DNA of 64,000 nucleotides from Pseudovibrio sp. JCM 19062. GTDB taxonomy: Bacteria; Pseudomonadota; Alphaproteobacteria; Rhizobiales; Stappiaceae. Under the pieces are notes generated by a model. It was not told the origin of the DNA. It saw only the letters and a program-made list of their open reading frames with translations, and ran no database searches. Numbering within the stretch: position 1 is the first letter of the stretch; each line of letters starts with the position of its first letter. Positions 30,110 through 39,342 of this stretch are shown here, in pieces. Both the position numbers and the translations under genes were made by a program. The stretch spans positions 26,682 through 90,681 of the forward strand of contig BAXV01000009.1 of assembly GCA_001310715.1 (NCBI GenBank), written 5' to 3'.

Positions 30110-30602
30110 GTGGTTGATCATACTGAGTTTGTGCAGGCGGTGGCAGATAGTGCCAGCTTGCAGGACGCCGCGCGGAAAGCGGGTGCACTGTTCTCCAGAT
30201 TTCCCGGATACAAGCTGTTTACGCTCACGGTCACTCATCCTGACGGGAGCATGTGGTGCGGCTGTTCTCTAGTGCGGAAGGGGCTTACGGCACGTCTGGC
30301 ACCAAACCTATCGAGACAGAAGGCGGGTGGTATGAGCAGGTGTTTGTGCAGCAAAAGCCGTTCCTTGGGTACACAATTGAGGACGTGAAGAATTACTTTC
30401 CCGATTATGAGAAGATTGCCGCCATGGGGCTGGGGCTACGTTGAACTTGCCGGTGGTGGTGGTGGGTGAGGTGATTGGCACCGTGAATCTGCTGGATGCA
30501 GATCATGCGTATACAGTTACGGATGCTGAAAGGAGCTTTGTGCTGGCTCAGGCGCTGGCGCCGCTCTTCATAAAAGCGCGGGAAGAGCTTGCCCCTGTTT
30601 GA
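30110..30602 (+). CDS. GAF domain-containing protein (two frameshifts)
   Basis: Small protein of about 165 residues whose body resembles a stand-alone GAF sensor domain: TLTVTHPDGSM, KPIETEGGWYEQVFVQQKPFLGYTIEDVKNYFPDYEKIAAMGLG and a C-terminal EVIGTVNLLDADHAYTVTDAERSFVLAQALAP, the usual GAF ending. Likely start is GTG at 30110 (VVDHTEF). Bases are lost near 30252 (ATGTGGTG for ATGGTGGTG) and near 30436. Ligand unknown; the family binds small molecules or oxidised Met. It stands before the DUF3302-HlyD pair, which may be chance. Confidence 0.72.
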
Positions 30603-30784
30603 TTTCAATTTGCCGGGTTTTACTTAGCTTGCCTTTACCATAAGGCCCAAAACCTTCCATTTTCGCCGAGTTCCGTTTTGCTCGTTTCACCGCGGGTAAC
30701 CCTGAACAGGTACAAATACTGCTCTATTTCGTCTGCGTTCTGCGCTGGCATCATGCAACTCTTGAGAGATGAGCGGTACAGGCT

Positions 30785-31147
30785 ATGGCTTCTGGTGGCG
30801 AACATGAGCAATTCGTTGGGCATCTTCCCATCTTTATTACTCCGCCGGGCAGTACAGATGTTTTGATGGTGGTCACAATCATCATCGCCATTGGGGCGGT
30901 GCTGTTGCTGGGTGTGTTTTATTTCTCCCTGCATGCCTTGCCGGAGAAGATGGCGCACAAGTATGGGCGGTCGCATATGCAGATCGTGGCCATATTGGCG
31001 GTTCTCGCGCTCTTTACGCACAACAACTACTTCTGGATTGCGGCGCTGTTGCTTGCTGCGATCAACCTGCCAGATTACGAGACGCCACTAAAAGCCATAG
31101 CAGCCTCGTTGCGTAAGACGGTGAAGGGGAAGAAACAGGATGATTGA
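30785..31147 (+). CDS. DUF3302 membrane protein, YiaW/YibI-like
   Basis: Small inner-membrane protein with two hydrophobic segments (VVTIIIAIGAVLLLGVFYF and FWIAALLLAAINLP) and the DUF3302 signature SLHALPEKMAHKYGRSHMQIVAILAVLALFTHN. Such proteins are encoded directly before HlyD-type YiaV/YibH in enterobacteria, the arrangement seen here. The ATG at 30785 gives a 27-residue leader without conservation; the ATG at 30866 or the TTG just before it are alternatives, so the start is uncertain. Its stop overlaps the next start by eight bases. Function unknown, probably a partner of the HlyD protein. Confidence 0.72.
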   Translation: MASGGEHEQFVGHLPIFITPPGSTDVLMVVTIIIAIGAVLLLGVFYFSLHALPEKMAHKYGRSHMQIVAILAVLALFTHNNYFWIAALLLAAINLPDYETPLKAIAASLRKTVKGKKQDD

Positions 31148-32286
31148 GTTCTTCCTTTGCTCGCTTGTCACGATTTTGCCCGACTACCTGTATCGCCGCT
31201 ACAAGCAGGGGAAGCGGTTTGGGTACGAGATTACGTTTTTTACGGTCTGGTATGAGCTGCGCTGGGGGATTACGTCAGCGCTAATGCTGACCATTGCGTT
31301 GATTACGCTGGTTTTTTTTCTATCATCCAACAACATCCAATACGCTGTCATTGTTCCGTACAGTGTCCATTCTGCCAGAAACCAATGGTCGGGTTGAGAA
31401 GGTGCTGGTGGAAAACAATCAGCGTGTAAAGGCGGGGGAACTGCTTTTCACGATGGATGCCTCTACCGAGCAGGCGCAGGTGGATACGGCGCAGAGTGAG
31501 GTGGAGGAGATTGACGCGCAGATTGATTTGGCGGACTCCGAGCTGATCAGTGCTGAAGCCGTGATCGCTCAAGCGCAAGGTTCCTATGATCAGTCGGTGA
31601 GCGAGTTGGAGCGGACGTTGGAATTGCAACGGCGTAACTCTGATGTGGTGACGGAGAAAGAAATCGACACACGAAGGAATCAGGTGGTTGTCCGTAAAGG
31701 ACAGCTGGACGCAGCTGTGGCCAACCGCGATATCGTGCAGAAGAAGATCTCCGTGAGCCTGCCTGCACAGCGAAGCAGCGCGCTTGCCAGATTGAATCAG
31801 GCTCAATCCGCCTTTGACAAGAAATTTGTCTATGCGGGCGTGGATGGTGTGCTTACGCAGTTTATTTTGCAGCCAGGGGATATTGTGAACCCGATCCTGC
31901 GTCCTGCAGGCATCCTTGTGCCTGATTCGACTGGGCGCGGGCGGTTTCAGGCCGGTTTCGGGCAGATTACAGCTTCTGTCATCCGCGTGGGTATGGCTGC
32001 GGAGATAACGTGTGCCTCCCGTCCGTTTGAGGTAATCCCGATGGTCGTGGTGGATACGCAGGATTTCGTTTCCTCAGGCCAGTTTCGGCCAACAGACCAG
32101 CTGATTGACGCACAGGATGTTTCGGCCCCCGGCACGCTGCTGGTGACTCTGGAGCCTTTGTACGCAATGGACACTGCGGGCATTCCTCCGGGCAGTAAGT
32201 GCATTGCGAATGCCTACAGCAATTATGGTGAGCAGATTAGGGCAGGTGAGTTTGGATTCTGGGGCGGCCTCTACTATCACATGTAG
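31140..32286 (+). CDS. HlyD family secretion protein, YiaV/YibH-like (frameshifted)
   Basis: Membrane fusion protein: one N-terminal transmembrane helix (SALMLTIALITLVFFLSS), the biotinyl-lipoyl strand VSILPETNGRVEKVLVENNQRVKAGELLFTMD, a long coiled-coil hairpin from residue 100 to 200 rich in Gln/Ala/Glu (QAQVDTAQSEVEEIDAQID), then the second lipoyl half and barrel (FVYAGVDGVLTQFILQPGDIV). A base is missing near 31350, between IQYAV and FRTVSIL. Corrected length about 382 residues. No ABC or RND pump gene is adjacent, as is usual for YiaV-type proteins. Confidence 0.82.
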
Positions 32287-32384
32287 ATGCGACCTCGATC
32301 ATGCATGCGCTGATCTTGCGGTTCCAGGCGCTGGCCTTCCCAGTTAAAACACTGGTACTTTCCGGTCATTGATAGTGGCAGAGG

Positions 32385-32827
32385 CTATTTTCTGGCACCG
32401 ACAAAGATGCCGGTGAGGACCATGCCGACGAGGCCGATGACTGTGGTTGCGGTACTGCCAACGAGGAACTCTAGTACGCTGTCTGCCAGAATGAACGAAA
32501 TGCCGTAGACATTTTTGAAGCCCGCCAGAACAAGGATCACAGCGACGGTGCCGCAATAGACGCACATGAACCAGTAGCTTTGCCTGCATAAGGTTTGATG
32601 AGGGCGTCCAGCTCCTGCTTGGTAGCAAGCTTTGACTTGAGTTCCATCAGCTCATTCTGCAGCTGGGTGTTGTCGTCAGACAGCGCCTGCCGATCTTTCA
32701 GCAGCTGCTCCATTCCGATCTTGGCCGGCGGGTCTACCTCAATAGGAAGTTTGGAGACTGCTGCGTCGATATCATCAACGGTGAGCGGTCTTTCGAGTGT
32801 CTCATCGAAAGTTTCGTTAGGCGGCAT
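32385..32827 (-). CDS. Putative PanT-like membrane toxin: coiled coil plus two helices (frameshifted)
   Basis: About 148 residues. The first half is polar and helical, with a likely coiled coil at residues 45-85 (QLLKDRQALSDDNTQLQNEL, LKSKLATKQELDALI). The second half holds two transmembrane helices (CVYCGTVAVILVLAGF and TATTVIGLVGMVLTGIFVGA). A lost A near 32583 separates them. The ATG at 32827 overlaps the end of the upstream Panacea gene by 11 bases. Co-translation with a Panacea-domain antitoxin makes a toxin role the leading inference; no known toxin motif is visible, so an accessory membrane protein is also possible. Confidence 0.55.
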
Positions 32828-33343
32828 TGATCCGGCCCGCTGTTTGTAGGGCTTGCTCTTCCTCTGCATTTGAGCGGCCCGCCAGAGCGAGTTTTATGTA
32901 GTATTGCCGTGTGCGCTCTGGATCGATTTCTGCGTTTCTCCCTTTTTCAAAGTAGGCGTGAGCCCATGGAGAATTCGCCTGATGGGTGAGATCTGAGAGT
33001 TGCTGTGGGGTGTAGTTGCGGTACTTTTTCCAGACGTGATCGATGATGTCCTGCTCGCTGCCACTGAGGTGGGCGGTGATGATCTGGCCGGTGACCGGAT
33101 CGGTGATCTCACAGTTTGGACCTTTGTGTCCGCCTTCTTTTATGAAATCCCATATCTGCCGAAACACAGGGCCGTTCTTCCATGCTTGCGGGGCGGCACT
33201 TACCAGCGGTTCGCCGTTGATCGCAAGGTTCCAGCCGTTCGCTATGGCGACCAGTTTTTGAATATACATCTGCGATGGGTATTCAGAGCTGCCTCGCGTC
33301 TCAGAAATTCGTTGGCGATGGCACAAGGTGAGTGTCTTGGCAT
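32817..33343 (-). CDS. Panacea (DUF4065/SocA-like) domain protein, putative antitoxin (frameshifted)
   Basis: The protein matches the Panacea/SocA-type domain: CAIANEFLRRE at the start, then QMYIQKLVAIANGWNLAINGEPLVS, AAPQAWKNGPVFRQIWDFI, VWKKYRNYTPQQLSDLTHQANSPW. Panacea domains are the antitoxin part (PanA) of toxin-antitoxin pairs with diverse toxins. The ATG at 33343 starts the leader (MPRHSPCAIANEF); a lost base near 33280 joins it to the main frame. Corrected length about 176 residues. The downstream gene overlaps it, the expected layout for a PanAT operon with the antitoxin first. Confidence 0.72.
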
Positions 33344-33764
33344 TTTTTTGCCCCTACAAATGCTGTTGGAACAAGCAGAAAATTGCTTAGAAAAACATAT
33401 GATACGCTACGTAAAGAAAATAGGTCTTCTTACTGATCTTGGCTAGTCAAATTTGGTTGTGCCCCTGAAAAATAAGCGGCTACCTTGTGGGTTATCTGTG
33501 CGTGTCGGGTGCATTTAAATGGCCAAAAATCAGGGAATAGAGCTTTTACGACTGCGAATTGTAGCTGGTGAAGTTTTTAGTGATTTGCTCTGGCAGAACC
33601 ACTGCTTATTCGAGAATGCGGAGCTGTAAACGCTGTTTTGTTTCTCTTTGGCCCGATTGATTATGTGGCTCAATACCGGGTGCAAAATATAGGTAATTTC
33701 TGCGGCTGTCAGTCGTTTAGGCAGGTTGATGGCTGCTGCGGTTGCGGTGCCGTCGGCCAAGAAA
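33344..33764. other. Intergenic region between Panacea gene and BI-1 terminator
   Basis: About 420 nt without a gene that can be supported. A 76-codon minus-strand frame (33530-33760) starting at TTG directly after the BI-1 terminator is open but unlike any family I know. The left part should hold the promoter of the Panacea pair. Confidence 0.45.
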
Positions 33765-33800
33765 AAAAGCCCGAAGCGGGTGCTCCGGGCTTTCTTTGAT
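33765..33800 (-). terminator. Terminator of the BI-1 gene
   Basis: On the minus strand AAAGCCCGGAGC pairs imperfectly with GCTTCGGGCTTT and is followed by TTTTC; the element starts 24 nt beyond the stop at 33824. Confidence 0.75.
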
Positions 33801-33823
33801 TTGTACGCCTGATGCTGTTGCGA

Positions 33824-34609
33824 TTAATCGCGATTGCCGAACAGGGACAGAAGCATCATGAACAGGTTGATGAAGTCCAGATACAGACGCAGCGCGCCCA
33901 TAATGGCTTTCTTGCCTGCTACTTCGCTGTCATCAACAGCTGCATACATTTCCTTGATCTGCTGAGTGTCGTAGGCGGTGAGGCCTGCGAACACGAGAAC
34001 GCCGATCACAGAGATCGCGAACTGCAGAGCAGAAGAACCGATGAAGAGGTTCACCAGAGACGCGATGATGATGCCGATCAGGCCCATGAACAAGAAGGAA
34101 CCCCAAGCGGAGAGGTCTTTCTTGGTGGTGTAGCCGAAAATGCTCAGCGCGCCAAAGGAAGCAGCAGAGATGAAGAATACACGAGCAATGGAGTTGCCGG
34201 TGTAGACGATGAAGATAGATGAGAGAGAAACACCCATGAGTGCAGCAAATGCCCAGAAGGTCATTTGTGCGCCGGATGTGCTCATCTTATTGATCCGTGC
34301 GCTCAGGAAGAACACGAAACCAAGTGGAGCAAGCATAACAACCCATTTCAGCGGGCTACCGTACAGTGCAACACCAAGGCTGGTGAGCATAGTACCGTTA
34401 CCCAACTGCGCTGCTGCCATTGATGGATCAGTCGTTGTTGCCATCATAGAGGTGAGCAGAGCAAGCACACCGGTGATTGCAACACCGATTGCCATGTAGT
34501 TGTAAACGCGAAGCATGTAGGCGCGCAGACCAGCGTCAAATGCGGCTGCATTGGCTTGAGTGCCAGCCATTCCATACCGCGTAGAATTATTGCGGTCGAA
34601 GGTCGCCAT
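33824..34609 (-). CDS. Bax inhibitor-1/YccA family protein
   Basis: Seven-helix inner-membrane protein of the BI-1 (UPF0005) family, 261 residues. Typical parts are RAYMLRVYNYMAIGVAITGV near the start, the acidic-centre helix region FAGLTAYDTQQIKEMY and the C-terminal GALRLYLDFINLFMMLLSLFG. Relatives modulate calcium leak or interact with FtsH in E. coli (YccA); the role here is not known. The ATG at 34609 begins the family sequence MATFDRN, preferred over a longer frame to 34657. Frame intact. Confidence 0.9.
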   Translation of the reverse strand: MATFDRNNSTRYGMAGTQANAAAFDAGLRAYMLRVYNYMAIGVAITGVLALLTSMMATTTDPSMAAAQLGNGTMLTSLGVALYGSPLKWVVMLAPLGFVFFLSARINKMSTSGAQMTFWAFAALMGVSLSSIFIVYTGNSIARVFFISAASFGALSIFGYTTKKDLSAWGSFLFMGLIGIIIASLVNLFIGSSALQFAISVIGVLVFAGLTAYDTQQIKEMYAAVDDSEVAGKKAIMGALRLYLDFINLFMMLLSLFGNRD

Positions 34610-34942
34610 GTGGATCCTCTCTCTCGTTAAACACCTGTTCGCTGTTGGGCATACCAAACAGCACGGACAATTGGCCCGAGTTACATATCACCAAATATGG
34701 TGGGAAATGCAGCATAAGACAAGAGCGTCCGCTACCGTTTTTATATAATAGGGCCATAAGGCAAGATCTTTTGGTATAAACTTGGTAGAAATGGATCTTA
34801 TTATTAACCGATTGTAATGTTGCTGGCGTTGCAAGACCTTAGCCGTAAAATAGAACGGCTGATCTGTTAACTCTTAATTCTGGGAGATGTGGACTGCATC
34901 TGTGCTGATCAAGGCTTTTTACTTGATGCAGCCCACGGAGTT
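34610..34942 (-). promoter_or_regulatory. Upstream region of the BI-1 gene, possible ybhL-type leader
   Basis: This 333-nt region contains no gene. On the minus strand the stretch 34620-34740 holds hairpins such as CACCATATTTGGTG and GTTGGGCATACCAAAC-like pairings, before the start codon. In Rhizobiales a conserved RNA leader (ybhL motif) has been described upstream of BI-1 family genes, so such a leader is possible here. The match could not be tested. Confidence 0.3.
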
Positions 34943-37443
34943 TTACAGATTGCGCAAAACGGGCGCGGGTTTCTCTCCCAGTACTCTCCATGTGCCCAGC
35001 AGACCGAAGCCAACTGTGAAAACGAGAGCGCCGATAATGGATGTCACCACCGTTACCGGCAGGAGTGTGAAGGTTCCCCCCATCACGCCAGTGATGATGA
35101 AATAGGCCGCCAGTGAGCCCGCAAACAGGGCAAAGATGGCAGTGGAACCACCAAGGATCAGGTATTCCAGAATATATGCCTTGATGAGGCGCCTGCGGGT
35201 GGCACCCAGCGTTTTCAGGATGACGGCGTCATAAATGCGGCTTTGATGGCCTGCCGCCAGTGCACCTGCCAACACCAGAACACTTGCGAGCAGCGTTATG
35301 GAAGATGCGCCGCGAATGGCCCATGCCAGCTGATTGACGATCTCATTGACCTGCTCGATGGCGTCCTTGACCCTTATCGACGTGACTGTCGGGAAGGCTT
35401 GGGTGACTTTACTCAGAAGATCGAGTTCCTGTTGCAAGGTGGTTTCGCCCGGCCAGCCAACGGTTGCCAGATGGGCATGTGGGCCCCCGCAAAGGTGTTT
35501 GGTGAGAAGATCATCACGAAATTGATGGACATACTCTCCCAGTTGACCGTTCTGAAATTGGCGATCTTTGCGCTTATCTGACGACCAAGCACGTTGACGG
35601 TGACCATATCGCCGATATTGAGGCCCAGCTCGCGGGCATTTTCGTCGGCGAAGGATACCAGCGGTTCACCACTGTAGTCGGCTGGCCACCATTCACCAGC
35701 TGTTACGGTGGAGGTCTCAGGGAGTGTGTCGGAATAGGTGATGCCGCGGTCTCCACGCAAGACCCACTCTGCGCCCGGTGGTGCCGGGTAGTCAGCTGCG
35801 GGAATGCCTTTCAGCGAGACGATGGTTCCGCGAAGCATTGGGACAGACACGAAGTCGGAGCCCGGTGCGTTTTGCTCAATGAAGGACTGGAAAGCGTCCC
35901 GTTCGCTGTCCTGAATATCCACGAAGAAGAAGCTTGGTGCCTGTTCCTCTGCGGTTCGGTTCAGATCGCGCCGCAGGTTTCCGTCAATCAGTGCCAGTGT
36001 GACGAGCAGGGACAGGCCAAGGCCGAGAGAGAGAACGACGGATGGTGTCAGTGCGCCGGGGCGGTAGATGTTGGTGACGGCCAGACGCAGTTCGGTGGAG
36101 TGGACTGTGGGCACTCTGCGGGCGGCTGCATGATGAGGCGGGCAACACCCAGCAACAGCAAGTAGGTGCCTGCACAGGCACCGATGAAGATGATGGCTAT
36201 GGTCTTGTCGTAGGACATGACGAGCGCAAGGCCTGCGAGCAACAGAAGCGTGAGTGCGGCTCCGGCGATGTATAGCGGTTTGGGGTAGCGGTTACGCGTG
36301 CTTACTTCATCGCGGAACAGGACTGTGGGAGCGATGTCATGGGCTCTGCCGAGTGGCCAAAGGGCGAAGGCCAGTGCTGTGAGGTAGCCATAGGCCATGC
36401 CAGTGAGCAGCTGCAGTGGGTAGACCGCTTGCACACCGTCGACGGGCAGGATGGATTGCAGGGCTGCCATCGCGATGAGTGGGATTAGCGCTCCCAGCAC
36501 CATGCCGATTACAATGCCGATGGTGGCGAGGACCATCATCTGGATGAGGTAGACTTTGAAAACAAAGCCGCCTGAGGCACCAAGGCATTTGAAGCTGGCG
36601 ATGACCTCACGGCGGGTATCCATGTAGCTGCGCACTGCGTTCGCCACACCAACACCGCCAACCACGAGGGATGTGATGCCGATCAGTGTGAGGAACTGGG
36701 CGAAGCGCTGGATGTTGCGTTGCAGGCTTGGTGCTGCTTCCAGCTTGGACCTGATGCGCCATCCGGCATTGGGGAACTGATCATTGGCTGATCAATAACC
36801 TGCTGCAGCTCGTCTTCCGGAGTGTTTTCGCCTATGCGGACGCGGTAGGAGTAGTTGACCAGTGAGCCCGGTTGAATCAGGCCAGTGTCTTGCAGTGCGG
36901 CCTGTGAGACGAGGAGGCGGGGCCCGACGGTCATGCCGGAGGAGAGTTTGTCAGGCTCCAGCTCGATGGTGTCTGCGATGTGGAACTGTGTTTGTCCGAC
37001 AGCGATCTGATCGCCAACTTCCAGACCAAGGCGCGCCAGCAGAGCAATCTCTGCCACTGCGTTGCGAAGCCGTCGGTTCTGGCATTGATGACTGTTTGCA
37101 GGTTCTGGCCGGAGTCGAGCTCAAAGTCGCCGGTGAGTGGGTAGTGATCGTCTACCGCCTTCATTTCGACCAGTGTCTGGTTGCCCGCTGTTTGCGTTCG
37201 GGCCATGGCGCGCAGGCTGGCGATTTCCGAGACCTCGCCTGTGCTTTGCAGGTAGGCAAGCTGGTCTGGTGTGGCTTCGCGGTGGACTAGCGTGAACGAG
37301 AGGTCGCCGCCAAGAATGACCTGACCTTCCGAAGCAATGCCCTCTGTCAGTGCGCGGGAAAAGGAGGAAACGCCGGCAATCGCTGCTACACCGAGCGCGA
37401 TACAGGCAATGAAGACATAAAAGCCCTTGAGGCCACCACGCAT
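34943..37443 (-). CDS. ybbP: YbbP-like ABC transporter permease (four frameshifts)
   Basis: Large FtsX/MacB-type permease (COG3127) with four N-terminal-core helices (GGLKGFYVFIACIALGVAAIAG), a periplasmic domain, the first FtsX helix set (ITSLVVGGVGVANAVRSY) and a second duplicated FtsX set (ASSITLLASVLVLAGALAAGHQ). Four bases are missing, near 37062, 36785, 36125 and 35448; each neighbouring frame continues the same family. In-frame codons upstream of 37443 read LAARFALREMRGG, so the true start lies a little before but is lost in an apparent indel next to the ybbA stop. About 840 residues. Partner of the ATPase immediately upstream; probable role in envelope lipid or lipoprotein handling. 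Confidence 0.85.
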
Positions 37444-37482
37444 TTCGCGCAGGGCGAAACGAGCGGCTAGGCCGATGCCGGC

Positions 37483-38213
37483 TTATAACCGTTTGAGTTG
37501 GTTGGGCTCATCGGCGCGTACCTCACGCACTGCGGGTGCTTCTTCCTCAATGGTGCCGGAGTGAACCCTGATCTTGCGCTGACAGCGGTCTGCCAGTGCC
37601 GGGTTATGGGTGACGAGGACCAGCGTGGCGTTCTTCCGCTGCTGGGCAAGGAACATCAGTTCGACAATTTGCTCGCCTGTGCTTTCATCAAGATTGCCTG
37701 TTGGTTCGTCGGCAATGATGATTTCAGGGTTGGTGACAAGCGCGCGGGCTACGGCAACGCGCTGCTGTTCGCCACCGGAAAGCTGGGTGGGGTAGTGGTT
37801 GAGACGGTGAGCAAGGCCAACGGCTTCCAGTTCTTCTCTGGCGCGGTCAAAGGCTTGTGGATCGCCGGAAAGCTCAAGGGGGACAGCGACATTTTCCAGA
37901 GCGGTCATGTTGGGGACCAGATGGAAGGACTGGAAGATGATGCCGACGTTCTGCCCACGAAAGCGCGCGAGTTCGTCTTCGTTCATTGCGCCCAGTTCTT
38001 GCCCTGCGGCCTTTACGGTGCCTTTGTCAGCACGCTCAAGACCTGCCATGACCATGAGTAGTGTGGATTTGCCTGAGCCGGATGGACCGACAAGGCCAAC
38101 GCTTTCGCCTGTCGCGATAGAAAGATCAATGCCTTTGAGAATATGGGTGCGGCCTGCGCCATGGCCCAGCTGAGGTGAACGCCGTTTATTTCTAGTGCTG
38201 GATTAACTGTCAT
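37483..38213 (-). CDS. ybbA: YbbA-like ABC transporter ATP-binding protein (frameshifted)
   Basis: ATPase of a LolD/MacB-type ABC system. Walker A is VGPSGSGKSTLL, Q-loop QSFHLVPNMTALENVAVPLEL, signature LSGGEQQRVAVARAL, Walker B IIIADEPTGNLD, and the switch His is in LVLVTHN. The ATG at 38213 follows AAGGTGGAAGA, a sequence that is duplicated 20 nt further upstream. A lost base near 38170 (before GHGAGRTHILKGIDLS) separates the first 15 residues from the rest. Corrected length about 244 residues. It is coupled to the YbbP permease and divergent from tesA, as in E. coli. Confidence 0.9.
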
Positions 38214-38214
38214 T

Positions 38215-38249
38215 CTTCCACCTTGATATATAGGCTTCCACCTTGATGT
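38215..38249 (-). repeat. Tandem duplication of the ybbA ribosome-binding segment
   Basis: CTTCCACCTTGATAT at 38215-38229 and CTTCCACCTTGATGT at 38235-38249 differ at one of 15 positions and are spaced 20 nt. Read on the minus strand each contains AAGGTGG, so the Shine-Dalgarno region of ybbA is present twice in tandem. Confidence 0.65.
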
Positions 38250-38383
38250 GTCGTCGATACAAATCCCTGAGCGACATCCTATAATAAAATAGTTGGGCGC
38301 TCTTGTAGCCGCCGCGTTTGGGAAGCATATGGGTAAGGTGTATCGTATCGTCCAGCTTACTGTGAAGAATCTGAGGTATTTGA

Positions 38384-39069
38384 ATGTCAGGATCACGAAA
38401 AGTTGAAGCGAAATCAGGTGTGCTGCGGTTTTTCAGCAGTGCAGTTGTTGCGTTTGGTCTTGTTATTTCCACGCTTCCGCCGGTTATGCGCAGGACGAAG
38501 CCAAGCCAGTGAAATTGGTTGCCTTTGGAGATAGTCTGACCGCTGGGTATCAGCTGCCTCCTGAAGATGCATTCCCAGTACAGCTGGAAAAGGCTCTGAA
38601 AGAAAAGGGCTACAACGTTACCGTGGTGAATGCTGGAGTATCGGGTGATACGACTTCGGGCGGTCTGTCGCGGCTAGATTGGTCTGTGGGGGATGATGTT
38701 GACGGGGTTATTCTGGAGCTGGGCGCCAATGATGCGCTGCGTGGCCTGGATCCTTCCATCACCCGCGAAAACCTCGATACGATGGTTGAGAAGTTGAAGT
38801 CTCGCGATATTCCGGTGTTGATTGCAGGTATGATGGCACCACCGAATATGGGCGCTTCCTATGGACAAGCGTTTAACTCCATCTATGGCGATCTGGCTCA
38901 GAAGTATGATGAGCTGCTCTATCCGTTTTTCTTGGATGGTGTTGCCACTCATTCCGACCTGACACTAAGCGATGGGGTGCATCCAACAGGAGAGGGCATT
39001 TCGATCATTGTCGAGAAAATTCTGCCTTCTGTTGAAATGCTGATTGAACAGACCAAATCCGAGAGCTAA
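38384..39069 (+). CDS. tesA: Arylesterase/acyl-CoA thioesterase I, SGNH family (frameshifted)
   Basis: Periplasmic SGNH hydrolase that acts on acyl esters, thioesters and lysophospholipids. Block I is LVAFGDSLTAGYQLPPEDAF with the nucleophile Ser; the Gly and Asn blocks are VSGDTTSGGL and ILELGANDALRG; block V is LSDGVHPTGEG with Asp and His. The N-terminal signal (FFSSAVVAFGLVISTLP) starts at ATG 38384 after a GAGG site. One base is missing near 38488, just at the cleavage region before GYAQDEAKPVKL. Corrected length about 228 residues. Divergent from ybbA-ybbP, the same order as in E. coli. Confidence 0.9.
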
Positions 39070-39082
39070 CGGGACTTTGATT

Positions 39083-39108
39083 GCAGGCTGGAACGCAGAG
39101 CCTGCTTT
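39083..39108 (+). terminator. Weak terminator after tesA
   Basis: GCAGGCT and AGCCTGC pair around a nine-nt loop followed by TTT, 13 nt after the tesA stop. Confidence 0.5.
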
Positions 39109-39342
39109 AAAGTATTGACTTGCTGCGTCTTCCTGTCGGAAAAACACGACTTGCTTTTTTTGAGGTGGGTCGTCGTTTTGCTCGCTGGGCTACCTCTCCT
39201 GCCGTCTCCATCCGCTGGCAGATTTAACATAATAGATTTAGGGCATGATCCATTGTCGTTGGGCGAACGTGGGTCTTTGTCCTTCATGCCCGGTACAGGG
39301 CGCAAAAACAAAAGACAGCATCGGGCTGCAAACGGGGAATAT

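Noticed and set aside
33530..33760. 76-codon minus-strand frame after the BI-1 terminator
   Set aside because: Starts at TTG with no ribosome site and no recognisable family; kept only as a note on the intergenic region.
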